Positions 43,138 through 53,561 of a stretch of DNA of 64,000 bases are shown here, piece after piece (within the stretch, counting starts at the first letter, position 1; every line of letters starts with the position of its first letter). The DNA lies in contig NZ_CP100470.1 of assembly GCF_030323145.1 (NCBI RefSeq), forward strand, positions 1,612,001 through 1,676,000. The letters are read 5' to 3'. Position numbers and translations under genes: made by a program. The notes under the pieces were generated by a model that ran no database searches, was not told the origin of the DNA, and was given only the letters and a program-made list of their open reading frames with translations. The DNA comes from Mesorhizobium sp. C432A. Its GTDB lineage: Bacteria; Pseudomonadota; Alphaproteobacteria; Rhizobiales; Rhizobiaceae.

Positions 43138-44544
43138 ATGCTCGATACCGAGCCTGACCTTTCGAATTTTTCGCAGATCGACTTTACCAACGGCGCGCTT
43201 GCGGCCGTGTCCGGCGGCAGCGACTCGACCGCCCTCCTTCTTCTCCTCAAGGCTCACCTCGACCGCAGCGCCCCGACAGCCCGGCTGCTGGCGGTGACGA
43301 TCGACCACGGCCTGCGTCCGGAAGCAGCAGCCGAAGCGCGCAGCGTGGCAAAGCTTTGTGCCGAGCGCGGCATCGCGCACCGGGCGCTCAACTGGTCCGG
43401 CGCCAAGCCGTCGGCCGGCCTGCCCGCGGCGGCGCGCGAGGCGCGCTACCGGTTGCTGGCCGAGGCAGCGCAGGCGCAAGGCATTGGTGTGATCGTGACC
43501 GGCCACACCGCCGACGACCAGGCCGAGACCGTCCTGATGCGAGCCGCGCGGAATGACGGGCGAGAGCTTGCAGGCCGAGGTCTCGCCGGCATGGCGCCTG
43601 CCACCCTCTATGACTGGCGGATCTGGATCGCGCGGCCGCTGCTCGGCGCTCGGCGCGCGGCGTTGCGCGCCTTCCTGCAGCGCGAACATGTCGGCTGGGC
43701 GGAGGATCCGACCAACATCGACACGAATTTCGAACGCCCGCGCATCCGGGCCGTGCTCGGCGAAGACCGGAGCAGGCAGCGTTTTGCCGAAGCGATCGGC
43801 CTGGCCAGGCGGGCCGCCGGCGAGCGCGAACAACTCGGTCGCCGCGCCGCCGCCCTGATCGGTGAATTTGCCAGCCGGCCGGCGAGGGGTCTCATCCGTC
43901 TCGATCCCGGTCTTGCCGAAGCTGACGACACGCGAGCCGCGGTCTATGCGCTGCGTGTCCTGCTGGCGGCGACGGGCGGCACCGCCTTGTTGCCGGACCA
44001 GGCGCGCAGCGAAGCGCTGTTCGAGCAAATGCGGGCCGGTCGGCTTTGCGCCACATTGTCGCGGGCGGTCGTCGATATCAGGCGAAACGGCATCTTCCTG
44101 CGCCGTGAATCGCGCGACCTGCCGCGTTCCGCGCCGGTAGCTGGCGCTCTGCTTTGGGACGGTCGCCGGCGGATCACGCCACACATCGAAGCCGGGGCGA
44201 TCACATTGGACGACAGTCCGGGTGCATGGTTGATCGCGCCGCTTGGCGCCGCTGCCGCCGCCAAAACGCCGATTGCCGGGGATGGCGCGCCGCCAAGCCT
44301 TGTGCGCGCCGCCCTGGCTGCGGAACCGGCGCTGTGGCGCGGCGGCGAATGCCGTGGTTTTGCAGGGGATGTAGCGGCGGCGCCGGCAATCGCCGTCAGC
44401 CCGGTCGTTGCGCCCTTTGCCCGTTTCCTGCCGTGCTTCGATCTGGTGTTGGCGCAGGCCGTGGCCGAGTTGATCGGCGCACCGCCTGTCCCGGCTTGCC
44501 CTTTGGCCGCCACAGTGCCGGTTGATCATGGCGCGAAAGCTTAA
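43138..44544 (+). CDS. tilS: tRNA(Ile)-lysidine synthase TilS
   Basis: 468 residues. TilS converts C34 of tRNA-Ile(CAU) to lysidine so that it reads AUA. The PP-loop is AAVSGGSDSTALLLLL (about residues 22-37), followed by VTIDHGLRPEAAAEA, AARYRLLAEAAQAQGIGVIVTGHTADDQAETVLMRAARNDG and RPLLGARRAALRAFL. The C-terminal half is poorly conserved, as in most alphaproteobacteria. The start at 43138 is chosen from family alignment. It lies between cpoB and ftsH; the tilS-ftsH order is widely conserved. Confidence 0.93.
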   Translation: MLDTEPDLSNFSQIDFTNGALAAVSGGSDSTALLLLLKAHLDRSAPTARLLAVTIDHGLRPEAAAEARSVAKLCAERGIAHRALNWSGAKPSAGLPAAAREARYRLLAEAAQAQGIGVIVTGHTADDQAETVLMRAARNDGRELAGRGLAGMAPATLYDWRIWIARPLLGARRAALRAFLQREHVGWAEDPTNIDTNFERPRIRAVLGEDRSRQRFAEAIGLARRAAGEREQLGRRAAALIGEFASRPARGLIRLDPGLAEADDTRAAVYALRVLLAATGGTALLPDQARSEALFEQMRAGRLCATLSRAVVDIRRNGIFLRRESRDLPRSAPVAGALLWDGRRRITPHIEAGAITLDDSPGAWLIAPLGAAAAAKTPIAGDGAPPSLVRAALAAEPALWRGGECRGFAGDVAAAPAIAVSPVVAPFARFLPCFDLVLAQAVAELIGAPPVPACPLAATVPVDHGAKA

Positions 44545-44647
44545 CCCAGACGTGCTGTTATGCTTGGCAAGGGGGGGCGCTCTCCCTATGTTAGGCGCAA
44601 GTTTCCTCTCATGACGCGTGTCCCAGCGGGCACCAACGGGACAATTG

Positions 44648-46573
<1,926 letters not shown>

Positions 46574-46594
46574 GCTGACATCACTTGATGCAAG

Positions 46595-46624
46595 AAAACG
46601 CCGCGGCTCAATCCGCGGCGTTTT
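46595..46624 (+). terminator. Terminator after ftsH
   Basis: AAAACGCCGCGG (46595-46606) and CCGCGGCGTTTT (46613-46624) form a perfect 12-bp stem with a 6-base loop, 21 bases past the ftsH stop. It separates ftsH from the convergent HxlR gene. Confidence 0.93.
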
Positions 46625-46639
46625 GCTATTCAGGGTCTC

Positions 46640-47008
46640 TCAAAGAGCATGCGGGACGGATGCATTTGCTTTGCCGGGGCGCACACCGTCAGTCCGGCCA
46701 GCATGTTGCTTGCCCCATCTGGCCAGCGGGATCAGGGCATTGTCCAGCTCGATGCCGAATTCGGTAATCGAGTATTCGACCCTCGGCGGCACCTCGGGAA
46801 AGATTTCGCGATGGACGATGCCGTCGGCCTCCATTTCGCGCAGCTGTTGGATCAGCATCTTTTCGCTGATGTCAGGCACCAGCCGCTTCAGCTCACCGAA
46901 TCGTGCCGGCGCCTTGTGAATCTGCCAGAGCAGTAGCGCCTTCCATTTGCCGCTGATGACCTCCAGCGCCGGCCCCAATCCGCAACTATCTGGCTGTTTC
47001 TTTCCCAT
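46640..47008 (-). CDS. HxlR family transcriptional regulator
   Basis: 122 residues. The winged helix reads CGLGPALEVISGKWKALLLWQIHKAPARFGELKRLVPDISEKMLIQQLREMEADGIVHREIFPEVPPRVEYSITEFG, with the conserved first cysteine (Cys9) that senses electrophiles or oxidants in several HxlR members such as HypR and QorR. It is divergent from an SDR gene with a 185-bp gap, so it probably controls the SDR and the following dehydrogenase gene in response to reactive carbonyl or quinone stress. Confidence 0.92.
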   Translation of the reverse strand: MGKKQPDSCGLGPALEVISGKWKALLLWQIHKAPARFGELKRLVPDISEKMLIQQLREMEADGIVHREIFPEVPPRVEYSITEFGIELDNALIPLARWGKQHAGRTDGVRPGKANASVPHAL

Positions 47009-47193
47009 GTTTCATCCAATTCTGAGCAATCGGTGGGTAGCTTACATTTTTGTCGGTACTTGAGAAAAACCAAGCCGGTCCATAGCTTCAAACCAGCTCG
47101 CCGGCATCGGCGAACACCACAACATCATATCGGTACCTCGCTTCGACCTGCAAAGGCCGTCGGCGGCCGGATTTTGTCAAAAAGGGATGGATC

Positions 47194-47958
47194 ATGACAC
47201 GATACGCAAACAAGAAGGCCGTTGTCATCGGCGGGACGCACGGCATGGGGCTCGCCGTTGCCGAAGCCCTGATCGAAAGCGGCGCCGAGGTCCTGGTCAC
47301 CGGCCGCGACCAGCGCAACATCAAGGCCGCGCGAGCCAAGCTGCTTTCGCGAGCTCATGTCGTGCGGTCCGATATCTCAGACATGGCCGATATCGTCACG
47401 CTCGGTGCCGAAGTGGGGCAGAAGCTTGGCCAGATCGACTTCCTTCACGTCAATGCCGGGGTGGCCAATCTCGAACCCGTGGAGCGGGTCACCGAGGACA
47501 GTTACGATCGCACCTTCGACATCAACACCAAAGGCGCTTTCTTCACCGCGCAGCGCCTGCTGCCCCTCATCAGGGATGGTGGCGCCATAGTCTTCACCTC
47601 GTCGATCGCCGACGAATCCGGCACCGGCGGCATGAGCGTCTATTCCGGATCGAAGGCGGCACTGCGCGCCTTCGCCAAGGTCCTGGCCGCCGAGCTTCTG
47701 CCGCGCCGCATCCGCGTGAATGTGGTCAGCCCTGGTTTCATCGATACGCCGACGATGGGTGTGGCCGACGCCTCGGCCGAGGAGCGGGCCGCCTTCATGG
47801 CGATCGGCGACGCGGTCACGCCGATGAAGCGCCACGGCACGATGGAGGAGGTGGCGCGCGCAGTGCTGTTCCTGGCGTTCGACGCGACCTTCACCACGGG
47901 CGCGCGGCTGACCGTGGACGGTGGCCTTGGCCAGGACCTGAGCCCGACACCGGCGTAA
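47194..47958 (+). CDS. SDR family oxidoreductase
   Basis: 254 residues, a classical short-chain dehydrogenase. The nucleotide loop is [21 protein letters not shown] (about residues 11-31), [10 protein letters not shown] the NAG motif, and the catalytic set [37 protein letters not shown] contains Ser, Tyr and Lys (Tyr-x3-Lys). The C-terminus [16 protein letters not shown] and [26 protein letters not shown] is standard. NAD(P)H use and substrate are unknown. GGG-type ribosome site upstream. The next gene lies 28 bp downstream. Confidence 0.93.
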   Translation: MTRYANKKAVVIGGTHGMGLAVAEALIESGAEVLVTGRDQRNIKAARAKLLSRAHVVRSDISDMADIVTLGAEVGQKLGQIDFLHVNAGVANLEPVERVTEDSYDRTFDINTKGAFFTAQRLLPLIRDGGAIVFTSSIADESGTGGMSVYSGSKAALRAFAKVLAAELLPRRIRVNVVSPGFIDTPTMGVADASAEERAAFMAIGDAVTPMKRHGTMEEVARAVLFLAFDATFTTGARLTVDGGLGQDLSPTPA

Positions 47959-47986
47959 CCGCGCAACGAAACCAAGGAGAAGCAGA

Positions 47987-48862
47987 ATGAGCGACATAAC
48001 AGTGATCGGTCTCGGCGCCATGGGCACGGCGCTTGCCGAAGCCTTTCTGAACCAGGGACATGCGGTGACGGTGTGGAACCGTTCTCCGGCAAAGGCTGAG
48101 GCTTTGGCAGCCAAGGGCGCCACTGTGGCCAAGAGTGTCGAGGAAGCCGTCAGATCGAGTCCACTGATCGTGGCGTGCCTGCTTGTCTATGACACCGTTC
48201 GTGAGGTGCTCGGCCCAAGCCGAGACGCGCTGTCGGGCCGCACATTGGTCAATCTCACCAACGGCACGCCCGAGCAGGCGCGGGCGATGTCGGCCTGGGC
48301 GGTGAGCCAGGGCGCCAGCTACATCGACGGCGGCATCATGGCGGTGCCGCCGATGATCGGCGGGCCGCACGCCTTGATTCTCTACAGCGGTTCGCGCCAG
48401 GCGTTCGATGCCTGTTCGGGGCAGCTCGGAGCGCTCGGCACCAGCAAATTCCTCGGTGAGGATGCTTGCCTCGCGCCGCTCTATGATATCTCGCTTCTGA
48501 GCGGCATGTACGGCATGTTCGCGGGCGTTCTGCAGGCGTTGGCATTGACGGGCGCAGCAGGGATCCCGGCCGGCGAGTTCATGCCGCTGCTGGCCTCCTG
48601 GCTTCAGTCGATGCAAGGCCTGCTGCCGAAGTGGGCGGAACAGATCGACAGTGGCGATCACACCAGCAATGTCGTTTCCAACCTGGGCATGCAGGCTGAT
48701 GCCTACGTCAATCTCATCGATGCCAGCAGGTCGGCTGATGTCAGCACCGAACTCGTCTTGCCGATGCAAAGCCTGATGAAGCGCGGGGTGGCTGCCGGCC
48801 AGGCCAATGCCGATCTTACAAGCCTGGTCGCACTGCTCCAGCTCTCGAAACAAGGCGCTTGA
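47987..48862 (+). CDS. 6PGDH-like NAD(P)-binding oxidoreductase (imine reductase-like)
   Basis: 291 residues. The Rossmann loop ITVIGLGAMGTALAEAFLNQGHAVTVWNRSPAKA (residues 4-37) with Arg in NRS fits NADPH. IVACLLVYDTVREVLG, GRTLVNLTNGTPEQARAM, and SYIDGGIMAVPPMIGGPHALILYSGSRQAF are the beta-hydroxyacid dehydrogenase pattern; the variant NLTNGTPEQA and GGIMAVPPMIG is typical of imine reductases. The usual Lys of the hydroxyacid enzymes is not seen, supporting that branch. AAGGAG precedes the start. It is the second gene of the HxlR-controlled pair. Confidence 0.88.
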   Translation: MSDITVIGLGAMGTALAEAFLNQGHAVTVWNRSPAKAEALAAKGATVAKSVEEAVRSSPLIVACLLVYDTVREVLGPSRDALSGRTLVNLTNGTPEQARAMSAWAVSQGASYIDGGIMAVPPMIGGPHALILYSGSRQAFDACSGQLGALGTSKFLGEDACLAPLYDISLLSGMYGMFAGVLQALALTGAAGIPAGEFMPLLASWLQSMQGLLPKWAEQIDSGDHTSNVVSNLGMQADAYVNLIDASRSADVSTELVLPMQSLMKRGVAAGQANADLTSLVALLQLSKQGA

Positions 48863-48879
48863 CGGGGCAAGACCCAAGA

Positions 48880-48912
48880 GAAGGCCCGCCAACCTTGCGG
48901 TTGGGGGCCTTC
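48880..48912. terminator. Bidirectional terminator
   Basis: GAAGGCCC (48880-48887) pairs with GGGCCTTC (48905-48912), and CCAACC (48889-48894) with GGTTGG (48899-48904) around TTGC, with one bulged G. It lies between the convergent 6PGDH-like and cysteine-repeat protein genes and suits both. Confidence 0.75.
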
Positions 48913-48935
48913 GATCTTCAAACGCTGCTGGTCGA

Positions 48936-49388
48936 TCAGCTCTTCAGCTTGGCGTTGCAGAGGCTGTAATAGCCGCCGCCCTTCTGGATCCAGCGAAGGC
49001 CGTTCAACGTACCCGCGTCCTTGTTGCCGTGGTAGCCCTGCAGGCAGGTCTTCATACGCGCCTTCGAGGGCTTCTCGGTCTTGAATTCGGCGGCGAGGGT
49101 GGTCGGGAATGTCACGCCCGTCGGCGCTACAGCGGGGGCGACCGCCGCGCTGGTTTCCTTCTGCGACTGCGGCTCGGTTTTGACCGCATCCGCATTGGCA
49201 CTCTCCGCAGCTGACGTCGCGCATTTCTCGGTGCGGAAAGCGGTCCAATCCATGCCGTTCAGAGTGCCGCCTTCCTTGGCTGTGCGATAGGCCTCGCCGC
49301 ATTCCTTCATCGTCAGTGCGCTTGCAGGGGCGACGTTCCACGCAATCCATGCCGTCACAGCCAATGCCGCCAATTTCAATCTGGACAT
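48936..49388 (-). CDS. Secreted two-module cysteine-pair protein (short paralogue)
   Basis: 150 residues. A signal peptide (LKLAALAVTAWIAWNVAPASA) precedes two modules. Module 1, residues 30-56, runs from Cys30 to Cys56 with Y-x-x-AK and TLNG-x-x-W. The C-terminal module, Cys115 to Cys144, contains NKDAGTLNGLRWIQKGGGYY and ends SLCNAKLKS. Between them is a flexible Ala/Thr/Glu-rich stretch. The same two module types occur in the neighbouring longer gene at 49629, whose last 20 residues are nearly identical. The start at 49388 has AGGAGGG 4 bases upstream. I cannot assign a function; the module resembles PsiF-type repeats only in its Cys-Cys helical layout. Confidence 0.85.
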   Translation of the reverse strand: MSRLKLAALAVTAWIAWNVAPASALTMKECGEAYRTAKEGGTLNGMDWTAFRTEKCATSAAESANADAVKTEPQSQKETSAAVAPAVAPTGVTFPTTLAAEFKTEKPSKARMKTCLQGYHGNKDAGTLNGLRWIQKGGGYYSLCNAKLKS

Positions 49389-49567
49389 AAGACCCTCCTG
49401 GTTGACAAAAGTTCGATGTCCTTTTGTATACCATTTGTTCTGCATATGTCCAACTGGAATCTTTGCGAACCACCGATATGTCTGGGGTGGGCAGTGTGGG
49501 CGAATAGATGATGCCGACAGCTTCCGCGATATGGAAACGCGATCAACGCCGGGTGTGTTCGAGCGCA

Positions 49568-49605
49568 ATAAAAAGGCCCGCGCATGCTGCGATGCGCGGG
49601 CCTTT
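49568..49605 (-). terminator. Strong terminator of the long cysteine-repeat gene
   Basis: AAAGGCCCGCGCAT (49572-49585) and ATGCGCGGGCCTTT (49592-49605) make a perfect 14-bp stem with a 6-base loop. On the minus strand it is followed by TTATT. It ends the transcript of the gene at 49629 before the shorter paralogue. Confidence 0.92.
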
Positions 49606-49628
49606 GTCTGGAGAATATGGCTACGCGA

Positions 49629-50633
49629 TCAGCTCTTCAGCTTGGCATTGCAGAGGCTGTAGAAGCCGCCGCCCTTCTGGATCCAGCGCAGGCCATTGAG
49701 CGTGTTGGCGTCCTTGTTGGCATAATACACCTCGAGGCAGGTATGCATGCGGCCCTTGGCCGGCGTCTCGCCGGCGTATTTCTTCGAGATCGCGGCCGGG
49801 AACTTCACGCCCTTGGGAGCGGTGACCGAGGGCTTCTCGGGCTCGCTGGTATAGGTCGCCTCGCTCGGAGCGGGCACGGTGTCGTCGTCATCTGCGCCTG
49901 CGCCGCATTCGGCCTTGCGGAAGTCGTTCCACTTCTTGCCGCCCAGCGTATTGGCAGACTTGGCAGCCTGGTACTTGGCGCTGCAATCGGCCATGCTCAG
50001 GCCCTTGCCGCTGCTGTCGGCAGCTGCCTTGGTGGTTGCCTTGGCGGGTGCTGCCGCGGCCGAGGCCCCGGCGGCGCATTCGGTCTTGCGGAAGTCGTTC
50101 CACTTTGCGCCATTGAGCGTACCGGCGGCCTTTGCCGCCTGGTACTTGGTGCTGCATTCCTTGGCCGTCAGGCCCTTGGCGCCATCGTCGGTTGTGGCTG
50201 CGGCCTTGGTCGTGGCCTTGGCGGGTTCTGCCGCGGCGGATGCGCCGGCGGCGCATTCGGTCTTGCGGAAGTCGTTCCACTTTGCGCCATTGAGCGTACC
50301 GGCGGCCTTGGCAGCCTGGTATTTAGCGCTGCATTCCTTGGCCGTCAGACCCTTGGCGCCGTCATCAGCAGCGGCGGCGGCCTTGGTCGTGTCCGTCTTG
50401 GCCGCAGCGGCCTTCTTGGCCGCCGGCTTTGCGGTCTCGGTGGTGGCCGCCGCGTCGGTGCCGCACTCGGCCTTCCGATACTGATTCCAGGTCTGCCCGT
50501 TCAGCGTGCCGGCGTCCTTGGCGGCATTATACTTGGTACTACACTGGGCCATGGTCAGCGCGCTGGCGGGCGCCGCCATGAACAAGGTTGCGACGGCAAG
50601 ACCCGTCAAAGTTGCAAGTCGGTGGATGAGCAT
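49629..50633 (-). CDS. Secreted multi-repeat cysteine-pair protein (four TLNG/W modules plus terminal module)
   Basis: 334 residues. A signal peptide (residues 1-25, ending AAPASA) is followed by four copies of a 27-residue module bounded by cysteines: 31-57, 101-127, 160-186 and 217-243. Each has C-S-x-KY-x-AAK-x-x-x-TL-x-G-x-x-W-N-x-(F/Y)-RK-x-EC. Linkers are Ala/Lys/Thr-rich. A fifth, diverged module, Cys299 to Cys328, ends the protein with NTLNGLRWIQKGGGF and SLCNAKLKS. Modules 2 and 3 repeat at a 59-residue (177-bp) period and are almost identical in DNA. Each cysteine pair probably forms a disulfide after export. The neighbouring shorter gene encodes the same module types. Function unknown. 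Confidence 0.88.
   Translation of the reverse strand: MLIHRLATLTGLAVATLFMAAPASALTMAQCSTKYNAAKDAGTLNGQTWNQYRKAECGTDAAATTETAKPAAKKAAAAKTDTTKAAAAADDGAKGLTAKECSAKYQAAKAAGTLNGAKWNDFRKTECAAGASAAAEPAKATTKAAATTDDGAKGLTAKECSTKYQAAKAAGTLNGAKWNDFRKTECAAGASAAAAPAKATTKAAADSSGKGLSMADCSAKYQAAKSANTLGGKKWNDFRKAECGAGADDDDTVPAPSEATYTSEPEKPSVTAPKGVKFPAAISKKYAGETPAKGRMHTCLEVYYANKDANTLNGLRWIQKGGGFYSLCNAKLKS
49980..50333 (-). repeat. Two 177-bp near-identical direct repeats within the gene
   Basis: Codons 101-159 and 160-218 form two units of 177 bp; for example GCGCATTCGGTCTTGCGGAA starts at 50074 and again at 50251. The near identity at DNA level, including silent positions, indicates a recent internal duplication or ongoing homogenisation, and predicts copy-number variation between strains. 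Confidence 0.85.
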
Positions 50634-50976
50634 GGCGTTCTCCCGTTGCTGCGCCCATAGGTTGTACCTGTGTCAATCAATAGTTCTCAACGCTAGGCTG
50701 CGCCAGATGCTAAACGGCGTTCTCCCGATAAGGTGATGGACCCTTGCGATCTGCCCCTCCAACAGTCCGGCTTACCGGCCCAATCTGCGCAGTGTGGCCC
50801 AGTGTGAATGCTATATTGCGGCAACACCGTGTCATGATACGCTGCCAACGCTCCGAACAGCCTGCTACAATGATTTTCTAAGAATTGGTAATATACAATC
50901 ACACAATGTGATAGTCGGGCTCGGACCAATTGTGGCATTACGAGCCGGCTGAAAACCGACGGGGATTCTGGCAAGC
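50634..50976. other. 343-bp region between the cysteine-repeat gene and glmM
   Basis: Divergent promoter region. No convincing reading frame is seen. It has an AT-rich stretch near 50871-50915 with ATATACAA and the dyad at 50898, which probably belong to the glmM promoter. Nothing else is supported. Confidence 0.5.
50898..50912. promoter_or_regulatory. Perfect dyad upstream of glmM
   Basis: ATCACA (50898-50903) and TGTGAT (50907-50912) are perfect inverted arms around CAA, 65 bases before the glmM ATG and beside AT-rich promoter-like sequence. It may be an operator; the regulator is unknown. The half sites resemble CRP/FNR-type TGTGA but in the opposite order and at short spacing. Confidence 0.5.
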
Positions 50977-52329
50977 ATGGCAGGACGTTATTTTGGCACC
51001 GACGGCATTCGCGGGCGCGCCAACAAGTTTCCGATGACGGCTGAGATTGCGATGCGGGTCGGCATGGCCGCCGGCCTGTCGTTCCAGCGCGGCAGCCATC
51101 GCCACCGCGTCGTGCTCGGCAAGGACACCAGGCTGTCCGGCTACATGATCGAAAACGCCATGGTGTCCGGCCTGTGCGCGGCCGGCATGGATGTGTTCCT
51201 GCTCGGCCCGATCCCGACACCGGCGGTCGCCATGCTGGTACGCTCGCTGCGCGCCGATATCGGCGTCATGATCTCGGCCTCGCACAACCCTTATTACGAC
51301 AACGGCATCAAGCTGTTCGGTCCCGATGGCTACAAGCTCTCCGACGAGATCGAGGAGCGCATCGAGAGCATGCTCGACAAGGATATCGAACTGGCGCTCG
51401 CCGATTCCGACGGGCTCGGCCGCGCCAAGCGCGTCGACGGCGTGCATGACCGCTACATCGAATTCGCCAAGCGCACGCTGCCGCGCTCGATGTCGCTGTC
51501 GGGTCTCAGGATCGTCGTCGATTGCGCCAATGGCGCAGCCTACAAGGTGGCGCCTGCCGCACTTTGGGAACTGGGCGCCGAGGTCATTGCCATCAATGTC
51601 GATCCGAACGGTTTCAACATCAACAAGGAATGCGGCTCGACCCATCCGGCCGGCCTGCAGAAGAAGGTGCATGAAGTGCGCGCCGATATCGGCATCGCAC
51701 TCGACGGCGATGCCGACCGTGTCGTCATCGTCGACGAGAACGGCACCATCGTCGACGGTGACCAGATCATGGCGCTGATCGCCGAGTCCTGGCACCAGAG
51801 CGGGCGACTGGCCGGCGGCGGCGTCGTCTCGACGGTGATGTCCAATCTCGGCCTCGAACGCTTCCTTGGCGACATGAAGTTGCAGCTGCATCGCACCAAG
51901 GTCGGCGACCGCTATGTCGTTGAGCATATGCGCGCCCATGGGTTGAATGTCGGCGGCGAGCAGTCGGGCCACATTGTGCTGTCCGATTTCTCGACCACTG
52001 GCGACGGGCTGGTCTCGGCGCTGCAGGTGCTGGCCTGCATCAAGCGGCAGAACCGGCCGGTCAGCGAATTGTCGAAGAAATTCGAGCCGGTGCCGCAGCT
52101 GTTGAAGAATGTCCGCATCGCCGGCGGCAAGCCGCTTGAAGAAGCCTTGGTCAAGGCGGCGATCGAAGATGCGCGCAACCGTCTTGGCAAGGCCGGCCGC
52201 CTGGTTATCCGGCCCTCGGGCACCGAGCCGCTGATCCGCGTCATGGCCGAGGGCGACGACCCACAGCTGGTCGAGGCCGTGGTCAACGACATCGTCGACA
52301 TCATCTCGGAAACGCGCAGCGCCGCCTGA
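50977..52329 (+). CDS. glmM: Phosphoglucosamine mutase GlmM
   Basis: 450 residues. GlmM converts glucosamine-6-phosphate to glucosamine-1-phosphate for peptidoglycan and lipopolysaccharide. [16 protein letters not shown] is the family start. The phosphoserine site is [18 protein letters not shown] with Ser102, the metal loop [11 protein letters not shown], and the sugar loop [10 protein letters not shown]; the phosphate-binding end [17 protein letters not shown] is complete. In many alphaproteobacteria glmM follows ftsH; here about 4.4 kb of extra genes separate them. Confidence 0.98.
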   Translation: MAGRYFGTDGIRGRANKFPMTAEIAMRVGMAAGLSFQRGSHRHRVVLGKDTRLSGYMIENAMVSGLCAAGMDVFLLGPIPTPAVAMLVRSLRADIGVMISASHNPYYDNGIKLFGPDGYKLSDEIEERIESMLDKDIELALADSDGLGRAKRVDGVHDRYIEFAKRTLPRSMSLSGLRIVVDCANGAAYKVAPAALWELGAEVIAINVDPNGFNINKECGSTHPAGLQKKVHEVRADIGIALDGDADRVVIVDENGTIVDGDQIMALIAESWHQSGRLAGGGVVSTVMSNLGLERFLGDMKLQLHRTKVGDRYVVEHMRAHGLNVGGEQSGHIVLSDFSTTGDGLVSALQVLACIKRQNRPVSELSKKFEPVPQLLKNVRIAGGKPLEEALVKAAIEDARNRLGKAGRLVIRPSGTEPLIRVMAEGDDPQLVEAVVNDIVDIISETRSAA

Positions 52330-52375
52330 TTGCGCTGCCTCCGACGGGAGGGGCGAACTGCCGGCTCAAGACTTC

Positions 52376-52400
52376 AAGCCCGCCTGCAGGCGGGCTTTTT
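52376..52400 (+). terminator. Terminator after glmM
   Basis: AAGCCCGCC (52376-52384) and GGCGGGCTT (52389-52397) form a perfect 9-bp stem with loop TGCA, followed by T residues. It lies 46 bases past the glmM stop. Confidence 0.92.
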
Positions 52401-52482
52401 GTTTCGGCCAGGGTTGGTCCCAGCGTCATGGCGGCGGAGGCCGTTTGCTAAAATGTCGAGAATTCGTGGTTAATCGACAGGG

Positions 52483-52498
52483 TTAAACGCCTTTTAAC
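52483..52498 (+). promoter_or_regulatory. Candidate CtrA box, first outer-membrane protein gene
   Basis: TTAA-ACGCCTT-TTAAC: an exact match to TTAA-N7-TTAAC, 82 bases upstream of the ATG at 52581. A further TTAA lies 9 bases earlier (52470). In Brucella CtrA is reported to control outer-membrane proteins of this family. Confidence 0.72.
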
Positions 52499-52580
52499 TT
52501 TTGCAATTCATTATCCACAACTGAGGTCAAACACATTCGAGCGGATTCAAAGTTCCGACGGGTTCTCAGGGGTGACAAAC

Positions 52581-53426
52581 ATGTTCAATGCAGCAAAAAT
52601 GGCTTTCCTTGCCGCGCTGTTCGCAGGCGTGGCCGGGCCAGTATTCGCCGCCGATCTGGCGGAGCCGCCAGTGGTCGAAGAGGCGCCGGCGCCGATCGCC
52701 TATGAACAGCCGGCCGATTTCGGCGGCTGGTACATCCGCGGCGATATCGACTATCACTGGTCGAAGTTCCGCGGTGGTGACTACACCACCTACAGCCCGG
52801 CACCGCCCCAACTCCCCGGTTCGTTCGCCTCCGGCAAGTTGAAGAGTTCCTTTTCGGCCGGCGCCGGTGTCGGTTACCAGGTCAACCGGTACTTCCGCAC
52901 CGATCTGACCTTCGACTGGATGGGCAAGTCCAATTTCCGCGGCTCGACCAATGGTTTCTGCGGCGGCGGCATAGCTTGTACCTCCGTCGACACATCGTCC
53001 TATTCGGCGATGCTGCTCCTGGCCAATGCCTATGTCGATATCGGCACCTGGCACGGCGTGACGCCCTATGTCGGCGCCGGCATCGGTGGTGCCTGGGTCA
53101 AGTGGGATACGCTGCACAATACCGATCTCGATGGCTCCTTCGAGCACAGCGGCGGCAAGGGCTGGCGCTTTGCCTATGCCCTCATGGCCGGCGCCTCCTA
53201 CTGCCTGACCGACCGGGTCAAGCTCGATCTCGGCTATCGCTACAGCCACATCAATGGTGGCAAGATGTTCAACTACGCCTCCGACAGCGATGTCGGCCCG
53301 GGCTTCGATCGCGGCATCAACGTGCACGAAGTGCGCGGCGGCCTGCGCTACCAGTTCGGCCGGTCGGACTGCGCCCCGCCGCCGGAGCCCTACGTTCCCG
53401 AACCGGAGCCGGTCTACACCAAGTAG
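52581..53426 (+). CDS. Outer-membrane beta-barrel protein (Omp25/Omp31-like), copy 1
   Basis: 281 residues. A signal peptide (MFNAAKMAFLAALFAGVAGPVFAADL) precedes an eight-stranded-type barrel rich in alternating aromatic strands: GGWYIRGDIDYHWSKFRGG, FSAGAGVGYQVNRYFRTDLTFDWMG, YSAMLLLANAYVDIGTWHGVTPYVGAGIGGAWVKW, RFAYALMAGASYCLTDRVKLDLGYRYSHINGG and INVHEVRGGLRYQFG. This matches the rhizobial/Brucella Omp25/Omp31 family. The proline-rich tail PPPEPYVPEPEPVYTK is unusual after the last strand. AGGGGTG precedes the start. A related gene follows at 53655. Confidence 0.9.
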   Translation: MFNAAKMAFLAALFAGVAGPVFAADLAEPPVVEEAPAPIAYEQPADFGGWYIRGDIDYHWSKFRGGDYTTYSPAPPQLPGSFASGKLKSSFSAGAGVGYQVNRYFRTDLTFDWMGKSNFRGSTNGFCGGGIACTSVDTSSYSAMLLLANAYVDIGTWHGVTPYVGAGIGGAWVKWDTLHNTDLDGSFEHSGGKGWRFAYALMAGASYCLTDRVKLDLGYRYSHINGGKMFNYASDSDVGPGFDRGINVHEVRGGLRYQFGRSDCAPPPEPYVPEPEPVYTK

Positions 53427-53451
53427 TCGCTTCGAAATCCAGGAATTTGCG

Positions 53452-53479
53452 AACCGCCCGGCCATGCCGGGCGGTTTTT
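53452..53479 (+). terminator. Terminator after the first outer-membrane protein gene
   Basis: AACCGCCCGG (53452-53461) and CCGGGCGGTT (53467-53476) form a perfect 10-bp stem with loop CCATG followed by TTT, 25 bases past the stop. It shows the two barrel genes are separate transcripts. Confidence 0.93.
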
Positions 53480-53561
53480 GTTTGCCGATTGCGGTGCACT
53501 TCCAGCCGCGGCGTGCGGAGAGAAAGCCTATCGAAATCAAATCGGTAACGTCGCGTTATCC

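Noticed and set aside
42052..44529. An 825-codon open frame on the minus strand
   Set aside because: It runs opposite to cpoB and tilS, which have clear family motifs, and its own product is Arg/Gly-rich without any motif. Long antisense frames are expected at this G+C content.
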